Origin: UBA668 sp041394605
Lineage (GTDB): Bacteria; Actinomycetota; Acidimicrobiia; Acidimicrobiales; Ilumatobacteraceae
Direction: 5' to 3'
Assembly (NCBI GenBank): GCA_041394605.1
Contig: JAWKHX010000009.1
Span: 1-64,000 of the forward strand
Length of the DNA stretch: 64,000 nucleotides
Made by a program: the position numbers and the translations under genes. Positions 35,228 through 44,684 of this stretch are shown piece by piece; position 1 is the stretch's first letter, and each line of letters starts with the position of its first letter. The notes beneath the pieces are model-generated. The model worked only from the letters and a program-made list of their open reading frames with translations, ran no database searches and was not told the origin of the DNA.

Positions 35228-35647
35228 ATGGCAGCAAAGCGCGGACCGAAGAATGGCATGTCGGACGCCCACAAGGCGGCGTTGGCCGTGGGGCGATCGG
35301 AAGGGAAGGCGGTGCGTGACTATTTGGAAGCGCTGCGCGCCAACAAGCCAAAGCGGGGCCGCAAGCGCACGGCAGAGACGGTGCAGGCGCAGCTTGCCGC
35401 CATCGATTCGGAGCTGGCCGAGGCCGACGCCGTGAAGGAATTGCAGCTCGTCCAGAAGCGGATGGATCTCGAGGCCGAGCTCGCTTCCATGGGCAACACG
35501 GTCGACATTTCGGCCCTGGAGAGCGCCTTTGTGAAGGTCGCCCAGTCCTACAGCGCGCGCAACGGCATTTCCTATGCCGCGTGGCGCCAGGTGGGTGTGG
35601 ACGCCAGCGTGCTGAAGGCCGCCGGCATCAGCCGCGCCGCCGGCTGA
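35228..35647 (+). CDS. Conserved actinobacterial small basic coiled-coil protein, unknown function
   Basis: The 139-residue protein has a basic N-terminus (MAAKRGPKNGMSDAHKAALA), a KPKRGRKRT patch, a heptad-rich segment (about residues 40-90: VQAQLAAIDSELAEADAVK...) and a C-terminal stretch ISYAAWRQVGVDASVLKAAG. The shape suggests a dimeric nucleic-acid-binding protein. I recall similar proteins as conserved hypotheticals in high-GC Gram-positives. The start at 35228 is set by the -10 box. Confidence 0.7.
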   Translation: MAAKRGPKNGMSDAHKAALAVGRSEGKAVRDYLEALRANKPKRGRKRTAETVQAQLAAIDSELAEADAVKELQLVQKRMDLEAELASMGNTVDISALESAFVKVAQSYSARNGISYAAWRQVGVDASVLKAAGISRAAG

Positions 35648-35673
35648 CCCCGCCGGCGCCGTCACGGCCACCG

Positions 35674-36984
35674 TCACCCGAGTTCGATCGCGTCCAGCGC
35701 GTCCACGCCACGCCCGGCGTGGCGCACGCTGCGCTGCAGGTCGAACGCGTCGTCCAGCACCGCCGTGGGCACCGTCACCCGAGGGTCGGCCTCCAGCAGT
35801 TCACGGAACGAGCGACGCTCGTCCCACGCCCTGCCGGCGTTCTCCTGCACGATGCGGTAGGCATCGTCGCGGGAGAGGCCGGCCTGCACCAGACCCAGCA
35901 GCACCGGCTGGCTGAACACCAGACCGTGGCTGGCCCACAGGTTCTCCAGCATCCGCTGGGGGAACACCTGCAGCCCGTCGAGCAGGCGGGTCATCCGCCG
36001 CAGTACGTAGTAGGTGAGCAGGGCGCTGTCCGGCAGCACCACCCGCTCCACCGAACTGTGCGAGATGTCGCGCTCGTGCCACAGGGCGACGTCCTGCATG
36101 CCCGCTTGGAGGTTGCCGCGCAGCACCCGGCTGAGGCCGCTGATGGTCTCGGCGCTGATCGGGTTGCGCTTGTGCGGCATGGCCGACGAGCCCTTCTGCC
36201 CGGCCTTGAAGCCCTCCTGCACCTCGCCCACCTCGGTGCGCTGCAGGTGGCGGAGCTCCACCGCGATCAGCTCCATCGTGGAACCGACGGACGCGCAGGC
36301 GTAGAGGAACTCGGCGTGACGGTCGCGGGCGATCACCTGCGTGGCCGGCACCGCCGTGAGGCCCAGGGCCGCCGCCACATGGGCCTCCACCGCCGGGTCG
36401 ATGTTGCTGAACGTGCCGACGGCCCCGCTGAGCTTGCAGACGGCCACGGTGTCGCGGGCGGCTCGCAGCCGGCGGCGGTCGCGGTCCACCTGCAGGGCCC
36501 ACAGGGCCACTTTGGCGCCGAACGTGGTGGGCTCGGCGTGGATGCCGTGGGTGCGGCCGATCATCACCGTGTCGCGGTGCTCGCGGGCCAGCCGTACCAG
36601 CGTGGCGAGCAGGCCGTCGGCGGCCTCCAGCAGCAGGGCGCACGCGTCCCGCAGCATCCAACACCATGCCGTGTCCACCACGTCGGAGGACGTGAGCCCG
36701 TAGTGGATCCACGCGCCCGCGGGCTGGCCGATGGCTGCCTGCACCACGTCCACGAACGCGGCCACGTCGTGGTCGGTGATCTTCTCCCGGTCCTCCACGG
36801 CGCGAACGAAGGCGTCGTCCACCACGGGCGCGGCGGCGCGGCAGCGGGCGGCGTCCGCAGGCGGCACCACGCCGAGTGCCACATGCGCCTCGGTGGCCAG
36901 CAACTCGATCTCCAGGTAGCGGCCGAAGCGGGCCGGGTCGCTGAAGACAGCGGCCATCTCCGGCATCGTGTAGCGGGGGATCAT
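35674..36984 (-). CDS. purB: Adenylosuccinate lyase
   Basis: This 436-residue enzyme cleaves SAICAR and adenylosuccinate, two fumarate-releasing steps of purine synthesis. The signature loop GSSAMPHKRNPI is present, with the conserved TSSDVVDTA and GRTHGIHAEP regions. It lies 13 bases after purA on the same strand, forming a purA-purB pair. Confidence 0.95.
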   Translation of the reverse strand: MIPRYTMPEMAAVFSDPARFGRYLEIELLATEAHVALGVVPPADAARCRAAAPVVDDAFVRAVEDREKITDHDVAAFVDVVQAAIGQPAGAWIHYGLTSSDVVDTAWCWMLRDACALLLEAADGLLATLVRLAREHRDTVMIGRTHGIHAEPTTFGAKVALWALQVDRDRRRLRAARDTVAVCKLSGAVGTFSNIDPAVEAHVAAALGLTAVPATQVIARDRHAEFLYACASVGSTMELIAVELRHLQRTEVGEVQEGFKAGQKGSSAMPHKRNPISAETISGLSRVLRGNLQAGMQDVALWHERDISHSSVERVVLPDSALLTYYVLRRMTRLLDGLQVFPQRMLENLWASHGLVFSQPVLLGLVQAGLSRDDAYRIVQENAGRAWDERRSFRELLEADPRVTVPTAVLDDAFDLQRSVRHAGRGVDALDAIELG

Positions 36985-36997
36985 CGGCGGCCTCCGC

Positions 36998-38221
36998 TCA
37001 CGACCAGGTGACGTAGCTGTCGCGGGCGGCGCCGGTGCCGACGATGCGCACCGGCACCCCGACCTCGCGCTCCACCAGCTCGATGAACCGGCGGGCCTGG
37101 GCGGGCAGGTCGTCGCGCTGTGTGACGCCGCTGATGTCGGTGAGCCAGCCGGGCAGCACGGCGTAGAGCGGGCGGCCGTCGGCGTCGTACTCCGTGCACA
37201 CCTTCACCTCGCTGAACGTGTCCAGCACGTCCAGCTTGGTGAGTGCGATCTCGGTGAGGCTGTTGATCCGCACGGCCTTGCGGAGCATCACGCAGTCCAG
37301 CCAGCCGGTGCGGCGGCGTCGCCCGGTGACGGTGCCGAACTCGCGGCCGATGTCCACCAGCCGGTCACCGAGCTCGTCGGTGAGCTCCGTGGGGAACGGC
37401 CCGGCACCGACGCGGGTGGTGTACGCCTTGGTGATGCCGACGATCCGGCTGAGGTACCGGGGTCCGATGCCGGTGCCCACGCATGCGCCACCGGCGGTGG
37501 GGTTGGACGACGTGACGTACGGGTAGGTTCCGTGGTCGAGGTCGAGGAACGTGGCCTGCGCACCTTCCAGAAGGATGGCGTCGTCTGCGTCGAGGGCCTC
37601 GTGGAGCATCTCCACCGTGTCGGTCACGTAGGGGGCCAGGCGGGCGCCCAGCTCGCTGAACTCCTGCACCACCCCATCTACGTAGAGCGCCTCGCCACCC
37701 AGCGCGGCGATCTCGGTGTTGTGGTAGTTGGTGGCAGCGCGCACGGCCTCGGCGAAGGCGGCGGGGTCCAGCACGTCGCCGGCGCGCAGGCCGATACGCC
37801 GGGCCTTGTCCGCGTAGGCCGGGCCGATGCCCTTCAGCGTGGTGCCGATGCGGCCGTCGCCGCGGCCCTGCTCGTAGAGCGCGTCGAGCGCCTGGTGCCA
37901 CGGGAAGATGAGGTGGGCGTGGCTGCTGACCCGCAGCTTGGCGCAGCTGATGCCCCGGCTCTCCAGCGTGTCCACCTCGCGGAACAGGGTGGGCAGGTCC
38001 ACCACCACGCCGTTGCCGATGACCGGGATGATGTGCGGGTAGAGCACGCCGCTGGGCACCAGTTGGAGGGCGTACTTCTCCTCGCCCACCACCACGGTGT
38101 GGCCGGCGTTGTGGCCGCCCTGGTACCGCACGACATGGGTGTGGTCGGCGGCGAGCAGGTCGATGACCTTGGCCTTGCCCTCGTCGCCCCACTGGGCGCC
38201 TACGACAACGGTGACGGGCAT
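36998..38221 (-). CDS. purA: Adenylosuccinate synthetase
   Basis: This 407-residue enzyme joins IMP and aspartate using GTP in AMP synthesis. The N-terminal GTP/IMP motif GAQWGDEGKAKVID carries Ala where most family members have Gly (GKGK). RYQGGHNAGHTV, GIGPAYADK and the C-terminal GTGAARDSYV also match the family. CAGGAG precedes the ATG; TAGGCT lies farther upstream. It is followed by purB. Confidence 0.95.
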   Translation of the reverse strand: MPVTVVVGAQWGDEGKAKVIDLLAADHTHVVRYQGGHNAGHTVVVGEEKYALQLVPSGVLYPHIIPVIGNGVVVDLPTLFREVDTLESRGISCAKLRVSSHAHLIFPWHQALDALYEQGRGDGRIGTTLKGIGPAYADKARRIGLRAGDVLDPAAFAEAVRAATNYHNTEIAALGGEALYVDGVVQEFSELGARLAPYVTDTVEMLHEALDADDAILLEGAQATFLDLDHGTYPYVTSSNPTAGGACVGTGIGPRYLSRIVGITKAYTTRVGAGPFPTELTDELGDRLVDIGREFGTVTGRRRRTGWLDCVMLRKAVRINSLTEIALTKLDVLDTFSEVKVCTEYDADGRPLYAVLPGWLTDISGVTQRDDLPAQARRFIELVEREVGVPVRIVGTGAARDSYVTWS

Positions 38222-38322
38222 GGCACGCTCCTGGATCGGAGGGGCACGGCGCCCCTGGGGAACGTGAGTGAAGCCTACTTGCGCACGGCCCGCCAGGCCG
38301 TGTCCGTTCAAGAGGCGCAGCG

Positions 38323-38328
38323 TAGGGT
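38323..38328 (+). promoter_or_regulatory. -10 box TAGGGT of the amidase gene
   Basis: Seven bases separate it from ATG 38336. Confidence 0.5.
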
Positions 38329-38335
38329 GGCGCTG

Positions 38336-39766
38336 ATGCGACCGGACGAGTACGACGGCCACGACGGGACGGCGCTCGCCGCGCTCGTCCGCGGTGGTGA
38401 GGTGACGCCAGGTGAGCTGCTGGATGCCGCGCTCGCCCGTCACGAGGCCACCGATGCGGCCATCGGCGCGGTGGTCCATGTGCAGGAGGGAATGGCACGC
38501 GCCGCCATCGCCGCCGGCCTTCCGGAGGGGCCGTTCACGGGCGTGCCGTTCCTGGTGAAGGACCTCGGCTGCGAGGCGCAGGACCTGCCAACGTCGATGG
38601 GGTCTCGCCCGTTCCACGGCTACCGCTACACGTACGACAGCGAGATCTACGTCCGCCTCCGCGCTGCCGGCCTGGTGACGTTCGCCCGCACCACGAGCCC
38701 GGAGCTCGGCATCGGCGTCACCACGGAGGCGGCGGTCTACGGCCGCCCGACGCGCAACCCGTGGGACGGCAGCCGGGTCGCGGGCGGCAGCAGCGGCGGG
38801 TCCGGCGCGGCGGTCGCGGCCGGTGTGGTGCCGATGGCGCACGGCAGCGACGGCGGTGGCTCGGTGCGCATCCCCGCGTCGTCCTGTGGCCTGTTCGGGG
38901 TGAAACCCACGCGTGCCCTCCTGCCCGACGGGCCGGTCGCAGGCGAGGGCTGGGCGGGCATGGCGATCGACGGCTACCTCACCCGGTCCGTGCGCGATGC
39001 CGCGGCGCTGCTGGACGCCACGGCCGGGCCGGACGTGGGTGCGCCCTACTACGCGCCGCCACGGCAGGGGACCTTCGTCGACGCGCTCGCTCGGCCACCG
39101 CGGCGGCTGAGGGTGGCCTTCACCGACCGATCCTTCACCGGCGACCCGATCGACGCCGACTGCGTAGATGCCGTCCGGCATGCGGCGGCCCGGTTGGAGG
39201 CGCTGGGCCACGAGGTCACCGAGGCCGCGCCCACGGTCGACATGCACCGGTTCATCCGGGCCTGGAGCGACATCGTCGCTGCCGGGACCTTGTTGAACGT
39301 CCGCGAACGTGTCGGCGACGCGGCCACGGCGGACGTGGAGCGGGTCACCCGCCTGGCGTGCGAGCACGGCGCCACCGTCAGCGGCGCGGACTACCTGGCG
39401 GCGGTCGGGGTCGTCCACGCGATCGGTCGAGATCTGGCTCGCTTCCTCCAGCCCTACGACGTGCTGCTCAGCGCGACGCTCGCCGAGCCGCCGGCGGAAC
39501 TTGGCCGGTTCGCGCCGGGCCGCGCCGACGGCTGGGAGACGTTCCTCGAGTACCGGCTGGACCACGTGCTCCCGTACTCGCCGTTCTGCCCGCTGGCCAA
39601 CGGCACTGGTCAGCCTGCCGTGTCGGTGCCGCTGTGGTGGACGGCTGGCGGCCTGCCCGTCGGCGTGCACCTCCAGGGTCGGGCCGGTGAGGACGACCTG
39701 CTGCTGCAGGTGGCGGCGCAACTGGAGGGCACCGACCCCTGGTTCGACCGCCGCCCGCCCGTGTGA
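38336..39766 (+). CDS. Amidase-signature family hydrolase
   Basis: This 476-residue enzyme hydrolyses a carboxamide. The Ser-cisSer-Lys triad is visible: Lys in FLVKDLG, the cis-Ser region RVAGGSSGGSGAAVAAG and the nucleophile Ser in GSDGGGSVRIPASSCG. The sequence is closer to general amidases/6-aminohexanoate-type hydrolases than to GatA, because gatB/gatC are absent and the C-terminus is short. The substrate is unknown. The ATG at 38336 is chosen from its -10 box. Confidence 0.87.
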   Translation: MRPDEYDGHDGTALAALVRGGEVTPGELLDAALARHEATDAAIGAVVHVQEGMARAAIAAGLPEGPFTGVPFLVKDLGCEAQDLPTSMGSRPFHGYRYTYDSEIYVRLRAAGLVTFARTTSPELGIGVTTEAAVYGRPTRNPWDGSRVAGGSSGGSGAAVAAGVVPMAHGSDGGGSVRIPASSCGLFGVKPTRALLPDGPVAGEGWAGMAIDGYLTRSVRDAAALLDATAGPDVGAPYYAPPRQGTFVDALARPPRRLRVAFTDRSFTGDPIDADCVDAVRHAAARLEALGHEVTEAAPTVDMHRFIRAWSDIVAAGTLLNVRERVGDAATADVERVTRLACEHGATVSGADYLAAVGVVHAIGRDLARFLQPYDVLLSATLAEPPAELGRFAPGRADGWETFLEYRLDHVLPYSPFCPLANGTGQPAVSVPLWWTAGGLPVGVHLQGRAGEDDLLLQVAAQLEGTDPWFDRRPPV

Positions 39767-39838
39767 CGGATGCCCGATGACGGCGTCCGAGGCGGCCGGT
39801 ACTGTCGCACCCGACCGTCGACCGGGAGGGGGCCCCGA

Positions 39839-40264
39839 ATGGCCAGTGGAGTGATGACCAAGGAAGAGCGCGAGGCGTTCCTCGCCGACGTGCACGTGGG
39901 GATCCTGGCGGTGGACGAGCCGGGCCGTGGTCCGCTTGCCATGCCGATCTGGTACCAGTTCACGGACGGCGTGGTGGAGATCGGGATGGACGGCGACTCG
40001 CTGAAGGCCCGCCTGCTGCGCGCCGCCGGCCGGGCCACGATGACCGTGCAGACCGAGGCCCCGCCCTACAGCTACGTCAGCGTGCAGGGGCCGGTGGAGG
40101 TGCTGGCCGAGCAGCGCGACACCCTGGCCATGGCCAGCCGCTACCTCGGGCCGGAGCTCGGCAAGTGGTACGCCGAGAACAACCCGTCGACCGAGCGCTC
40201 GGTGCTGGTACGCCTGCATCCGGAGACCTGGCGGACGTTCGACTTCGGCAAGGCGATGGGCTGA
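39839..40264 (+). CDS. PPOX-class FMN/F420-binding protein
   Basis: This 141-residue split-barrel flavoprotein of the pyridoxamine-5'-phosphate-oxidase superfamily shows VGILAVDEPGRGPLAMPIWY, KARLLRAAGRATMTVQ and SYVSVQGPVEV. Actinobacterial members often use F420. The reaction is unknown. GGGAGGGGG before ATG 39839 is a strong ribosome binding site, and TACTGT (39800-39805) may be its -10 box. Confidence 0.8.
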   Translation: MASGVMTKEEREAFLADVHVGILAVDEPGRGPLAMPIWYQFTDGVVEIGMDGDSLKARLLRAAGRATMTVQTEAPPYSYVSVQGPVEVLAEQRDTLAMASRYLGPELGKWYAENNPSTERSVLVRLHPETWRTFDFGKAMG

Positions 40265-40305
40265 GCCCACGGCGAACCGGCGGGCGCCGGGTGGCGTCGC
40301 GCCGG

Positions 40306-40311
40306 TAGGGT
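40306..40311 (+). promoter_or_regulatory. -10 box TAGGGT of the HisD-family gene
   Basis: Eight bases separate it from ATG 40320, which supports the chosen start. Confidence 0.5.
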
Positions 40312-40319
40312 CGCGTCCC

Positions 40320-41642
40320 ATGCCGGTGATGCGACGGATGACCTGGGCAGCGATGGACGAGACCGCCCGGCGCGCCCTGTGCGCCCGCGGGCTGGAGGCC
40401 ATCTTCGACGCCGACCTGAAGGCGTCGATCGGCCGGATCATGGAGGACGTGCGCGAGCACGGCGACGAGGCCGTCTGCCGGGCGTTGCGCGAGTGGGACC
40501 ACGTCAGCCTGGAGCCGCACCAGTTGCGGGCCACTGAGGACGAGCTGGCCGCAGCGCAGGTGGCGCCAGAGGTGGACGCCGCGATCGACGACGCCATCGC
40601 CCACCTGCAGGCGTTCAACGAGCAGGTGATGGAGCGGGCCGCGGACTGGAGCTTCGAGAGCGAGCACGGCCTGACGGTCGGGGAGAAGATCACCCCGATC
40701 ACCAGCGCCGGCCTGTTCGTGCCCAGCGGCAAGGCCAGCTACCCCAGCGTCGCCTATCAGCTGGCCGTGCCCGCCACGGTCGCCGGCGTGCCCCAGGTGG
40801 CGCTGGTGGTGCCGCCGATGCCCGACGGCAGCGGCCGCATCGACCCCGCCGTGCTGGTGGTGTGCCGCAAGCTGGGCATCACCGACGTCTTCCGGGTCAA
40901 CGGTCCCGCCGGCGTTGCCGCACTCGGCTTCGGCACCGAGACCATCCCGCAGGTGCGCAAGATCGTCGGCCCCGGCAGTCCGCCGGTGGCCTGCGCGCAG
41001 GTGGAGATGCAGCGCTACGGCGTGGCCACGATGATGATCCTCGGCCCCACGGAGAGCCTGGTGATCGCCGACGACTCCGCCGACCCTCGCCTGACGGCCG
41101 CCGACCTGCTGAACGAGGCGGAGCACGGAACCGACAGCGCCGTGCTGCTGGTGACGCCCAGTGCTGCGCTGGCCGACGCGGTGGACCGCGAGCTGGAGGC
41201 CCAGCTGGCCGCGCTGCCGGCGGCCCGTGCCGAGGCGGCTCGGGCCGCGCTCGGGACGAACGGCGGGTGCGTGTTCACCGCCGACCTCTCCGAGGCCGCC
41301 GAGGTGGCCAACCGCTGGGCGCCGGAGCATCTCCAGCTCGCCGTGGCGCCGGGGCACGAGGCCGCCACGCTCGACCTGCTGGTGAACGCCGGGGAGGTGC
41401 TGGTAGGCCAGCACACTCTGTTCAGCGCCGGCAACTTCGTCATCGGCTGCCCGGCCAGCCTGCCCACCGGCGGGTTCGCCCACGTCAGCAGCGGCATCAC
41501 CGCCGAGGCCTTCCTCAAGCGCACCGCCATCGCCCGCGCCGACGCCGCCGCGCTGGCCCGGATGACCCCGACCATCCTGGCCATGAGCGCCCACGAGGGC
41601 TTCCCCGCCCACGCCAACGCCGCCCGCATCCGCCAGGCCTGA
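40320..41642 (+). CDS. HisD-family dehydrogenase, atypical (not clearly histidinol dehydrogenase)
   Basis: This 440-residue protein has the histidinol dehydrogenase fold. PAGVAALGFGTETI, GPTESLVIADDSADP and the catalytic WAPEHLQL are conserved, and the last His ligand is in AHANAAR. Two metal-site positions differ, however. The usual SQAEHG reads NEAEHGTD, and the usual GDY..G.NHVLPT reads GNFVIGCPASLPT, so the zinc Asp is Asn and the nearby His is lost. It is not next to other his genes. Paralogues of this kind, such as sulfopropanediol dehydrogenase HpsN, act on other alcohols. A different substrate is likely. Confidence 0.8.
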   Translation: MPVMRRMTWAAMDETARRALCARGLEAIFDADLKASIGRIMEDVREHGDEAVCRALREWDHVSLEPHQLRATEDELAAAQVAPEVDAAIDDAIAHLQAFNEQVMERAADWSFESEHGLTVGEKITPITSAGLFVPSGKASYPSVAYQLAVPATVAGVPQVALVVPPMPDGSGRIDPAVLVVCRKLGITDVFRVNGPAGVAALGFGTETIPQVRKIVGPGSPPVACAQVEMQRYGVATMMILGPTESLVIADDSADPRLTAADLLNEAEHGTDSAVLLVTPSAALADAVDRELEAQLAALPAARAEAARAALGTNGGCVFTADLSEAAEVANRWAPEHLQLAVAPGHEAATLDLLVNAGEVLVGQHTLFSAGNFVIGCPASLPTGGFAHVSSGITAEAFLKRTAIARADAAALARMTPTILAMSAHEGFPAHANAARIRQA

Positions 41643-41649
41643 CCGGCCC

Positions 41650-44603
41650 TCAGAGGAGGGCGCGGCGGTGTTGGCGCATGGCGGCCAGCTCGGTGGTGAG
41701 GAGGTCGATGTGCTCGGCCTCCTCGGCGGCCAGCTCGCGGTAGAGCTCGCGGGCCGCGCCGGCGGCGGTGTCCACCCGCTCGCGGAAGAACTGCTCGGCG
41801 CGGCGTTCCAGCGTCAGCGCCATCTCCACCAGCTCCAGCGGGTCCTTCGGGTCGTCGTGACCGCCGGCCTGCAGCACGCCGCGATGCAGGCCGTCGCCGG
41901 CGTCCTCCGGCGGGGGCAGGTGGTAGCGGCGCAGCAGGGTGTCGAGATGCTCGCGCTCCATCGCGGCCAGACGGCCGAACATGTCGTGCAGGTCGGCGTC
42001 ATCGGTGGCGGCCGCGGCGGCGATGTAGAAGTCCCGCCCGCCGAGCTCGATCTCCACCGCGTGGCGGATGGCCTCCAGCGCGTCGTCCTCCTCGGGCACC
42101 GGCCCGGTCTCCACCGCCACGAGGGTGCCGCCGCAGGCCGGGCAGCGGCCGTACGGGAAGGCGAAGCCCTCGCTGCGCTTGGCGCAGGACGAGCACTTCC
42201 ACGCCACCACCGAGCCGGCGCTGCAGAACCCGTCCTCGCCGTGGTCCTCGTCGCCCGGCTCGAACGGCCGACGGCAGCGGGGGCACACCGACACGCCCGC
42301 GGGCACCTCCCGGCCGGCGCCGCCGTCGGTGACGTCGTCCCCGCCGAGGTGGCGGAGGATGGCTGCGGCAGCCCGGCGCCCGGCACCCATGGCCAGGATG
42401 ACCGTGGCCCCGCCCGTGACGATGTCGCCGCCGGCGAACACGCCGGGAAGATTGGTGGCCTGGGTGATCGGGTCGGCGGCCACGTAGCCGCGGTGGTCCA
42501 GTTCCAGCCCCGCGGTGTTGCGGGTGACGATCGGGTTCGGGTTCGTACCCAGCGCCACGATCACCGTGTCGCACTCGATGTCCATCCGCTCACCGGTGGG
42601 CTCCGGCCGGCGCCGCCCCTTGTCGTCCGGCTCGCCGAGCTGCATGCGCTCCACCGTCAGGCCGCGCACCTGGCCGTCGGCGTCGGTGAGCACCTCCACC
42701 GGGTTGTGCAGCCACATGAAGTCCACGCCTTCCTCCTCGGCGTGGAGCAGCTCCTCGGCCCGGGCGGGCGCTTCCTCGCGGGAGCGGCGGTACACGCAGC
42801 GCACGTTCGAACCCAGGCGGCGGGCCACCCGCAGGCAGTCCATCGCCGTGTTGCCGGCGCCGACCACCACGACGTCGGTGCCGATGCCGACCGGTGTGTC
42901 GATGTCCGGGAAGCGGTCGCCGCCCATCAGGTTGACGCGGGTGAGGAACTCGTTGGCGCTGACCACGCGGCCGGCGTTCTCGCCGGGGATGCCGAGGAAC
43001 GACGGGGCGCCGGCGCCGACCCCGAGGAACACGGCGTCGAAGCCGCGGCGCTCCATCAGGTCCTGCACCCTGAACGTGCGGCCGACCACCTTGTCGGTCT
43101 CGATCGTCACCCCGAGCGCCAGCAGGCCGTCGACCTCGCGGTCGATGATCTCCCGCGGCAGGCGGAAGGAGGGGATGCCGTAGCGCAGCACACCGCCGGC
43201 CACGTGCAGGGCCTCGAACACGGTGACGTCCACCCCGGCCCGGGCCAGGTCGGCGGCGCAGGCCAGCCCCGCGGGGCCGGAGCCGACAATGGCCACCCGC
43301 TTGCCGATGGATTCGGCGACCTTCTCCGGCTCGACGTGCCCGTGGTCGCCGACGAAGCGCTCCAGGCGGCCGATGGCCACCGGCTCCATCCGCTTGCTGA
43401 TGACGCACTGGCTCTCGCACTGGGTCTCCTGCGGGCACACCCGGCCGCACACCGACGGCAGGATGCTGGCCTCGCGGATGACGCCCAGGGCACCGTCCAC
43501 GTCCTTCACCAGCAGGTGGCGGATGAACCGGGGGATGTCGATCTCCACGGGGCAGCCGCTGATGCACGTGGGCCGGCTGCACTGCAGGCAGCGCTCCGCC
43601 TCGCGCAATGCCTCGCTGAGCGTGTACCCCAGCGACACCTCGTCGAACGTGCGCGACCGCGCCGCTGGGTCGCGCACGGCCATCGGCACCCGCGTCGGCT
43701 CGATCTCGCGCAGCTTCTTGTAGGTGCGCCGGCCCTCCACGAACAACTGCTGCTCCACCTCGCAGCGGTGGGCGTAGTCGTCGGCGGCGGACTGCTCCTC
43801 CGTGCGGAAGCGGCGCTGGCGGGTCAGCAACTCGTCGAAGTCCACGTGGTGGGCGTCGAAGTCCGGCCCCTCCGTGCAGGCGAAGCGGGTGACCCCGTCC
43901 ACCGTGACCCGGCACGACCCGCACATGCCCGTGCCGTCCACCATGATCGTGTTCAGCGACACCATCGTGTGGACGCCGGCGGGACAGGTGACCTCGGCGC
44001 AGGCCCGCATCATCACCATCGGGCCGATGGCCACCGCCAGGTCCGGGGGCTCGCGCCGGCCACCACGTCGGCCAGCGCTTCGGTGACCAGACCGGGGCGG
44101 CCGAAGCTGCCGTCGTCGGTGCACACGATCAGGTCGTCGGCCCACTCGGCCAGGCGGTCGGTCCAGAACTGCAGGTCGGCCGAGCGGAAGCCGACGATCG
44201 CCGTCGTCCGCCACCCCGCCTGCTTGAACGCCCGCAACTGGGGGAACACCGGCGCCACACCGAGACCGCCGCCGACCAGCACGACATGACGCGACCCGGC
44301 AGGAGTGACGGGCTCGATCTCCGTCGGCATGCCGAGGGGCCCGACGAAGTCGGCGAACTCGTCGCCCTCCTCGTAGTGGTCGCGCATCTCCGCGGTGGAC
44401 CGCCCGAGCGCCTGCACCACGACGGTGACCGTGCCGGCGCCCTCGTCGTAGTCGGCGATGGTCAGCGGGATGCGCTCCGCCCCGTGGTGCAGGTGCACCA
44501 TGACGAACTGCCCTGCCTGCGCGGCAGCGGCGACATCCGGCGCTTCCACCTCCCACAGGAAGGTGTTCGGGGTCAGCGCCTGGCGGCGGGCGATGCGATA
44601 CAT
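41650..44603 (-). CDS. NfnA/NfnB-like oxidoreductase fused to rubredoxin-like and rubrerythrin domains (one frameshift)
   Basis: After adding one C in the C5 run (plus strand G5 at 44045-44049) this is one 984-residue protein. Residues 1-280 form an FNR-like FAD/NAD domain (MYRIARRQALTPNTFLWEVE) with a 2Fe-2S motif GMCGSCRVTVDGVTRFAC. About 290-760 is a GltD/NfnB-like part with CLQCSRPTCISGCP, SVCGRVCPQETQCESQC, an FAD motif VAIVGSGPAGLACA and an NADPH motif VVVVGAGNTAMD. About 770-830 has CxxC pairs and a rubredoxin-like WKCSSC...GRCPACGGTL. About 838-984 is a ferritin-like domain with EREH and EEAEH di-iron motifs. The likely job is NAD(P)H-driven peroxide or oxygen reduction. TAGCCT (44614-44619) lies ten bases upstream. 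Confidence 0.8.
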
Positions 44604-44670
44604 CCGGAAGCGAAGGCTACGACCCAGCCGGTGCCACGGCCACGGACCTTCGTCCCCTTGCCATGTGGCC

Positions 44671-44676
44671 TACGCT
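44671..44676 (+). promoter_or_regulatory. -10 box TACGCT of the CapA-like gene
   Basis: Eight bases separate it from GTG 44685, which directly precedes the signal peptide. Confidence 0.5.
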
Positions 44677-44684
44677 CCCTGTCC

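Noticed and set aside
37532..38335. N-terminal extension of the amidase frame to 37532
   Set aside because: It runs antisense through purA; the -10 box and the family N-terminus place the start at 38336.
44045..44556. Separate N-terminus for the large oxidoreductase beginning at 44556
   Set aside because: That stretch is an Arg/Gly-rich shadow; the true N-terminus is in the frame starting at 44603 and joins after one base repair.
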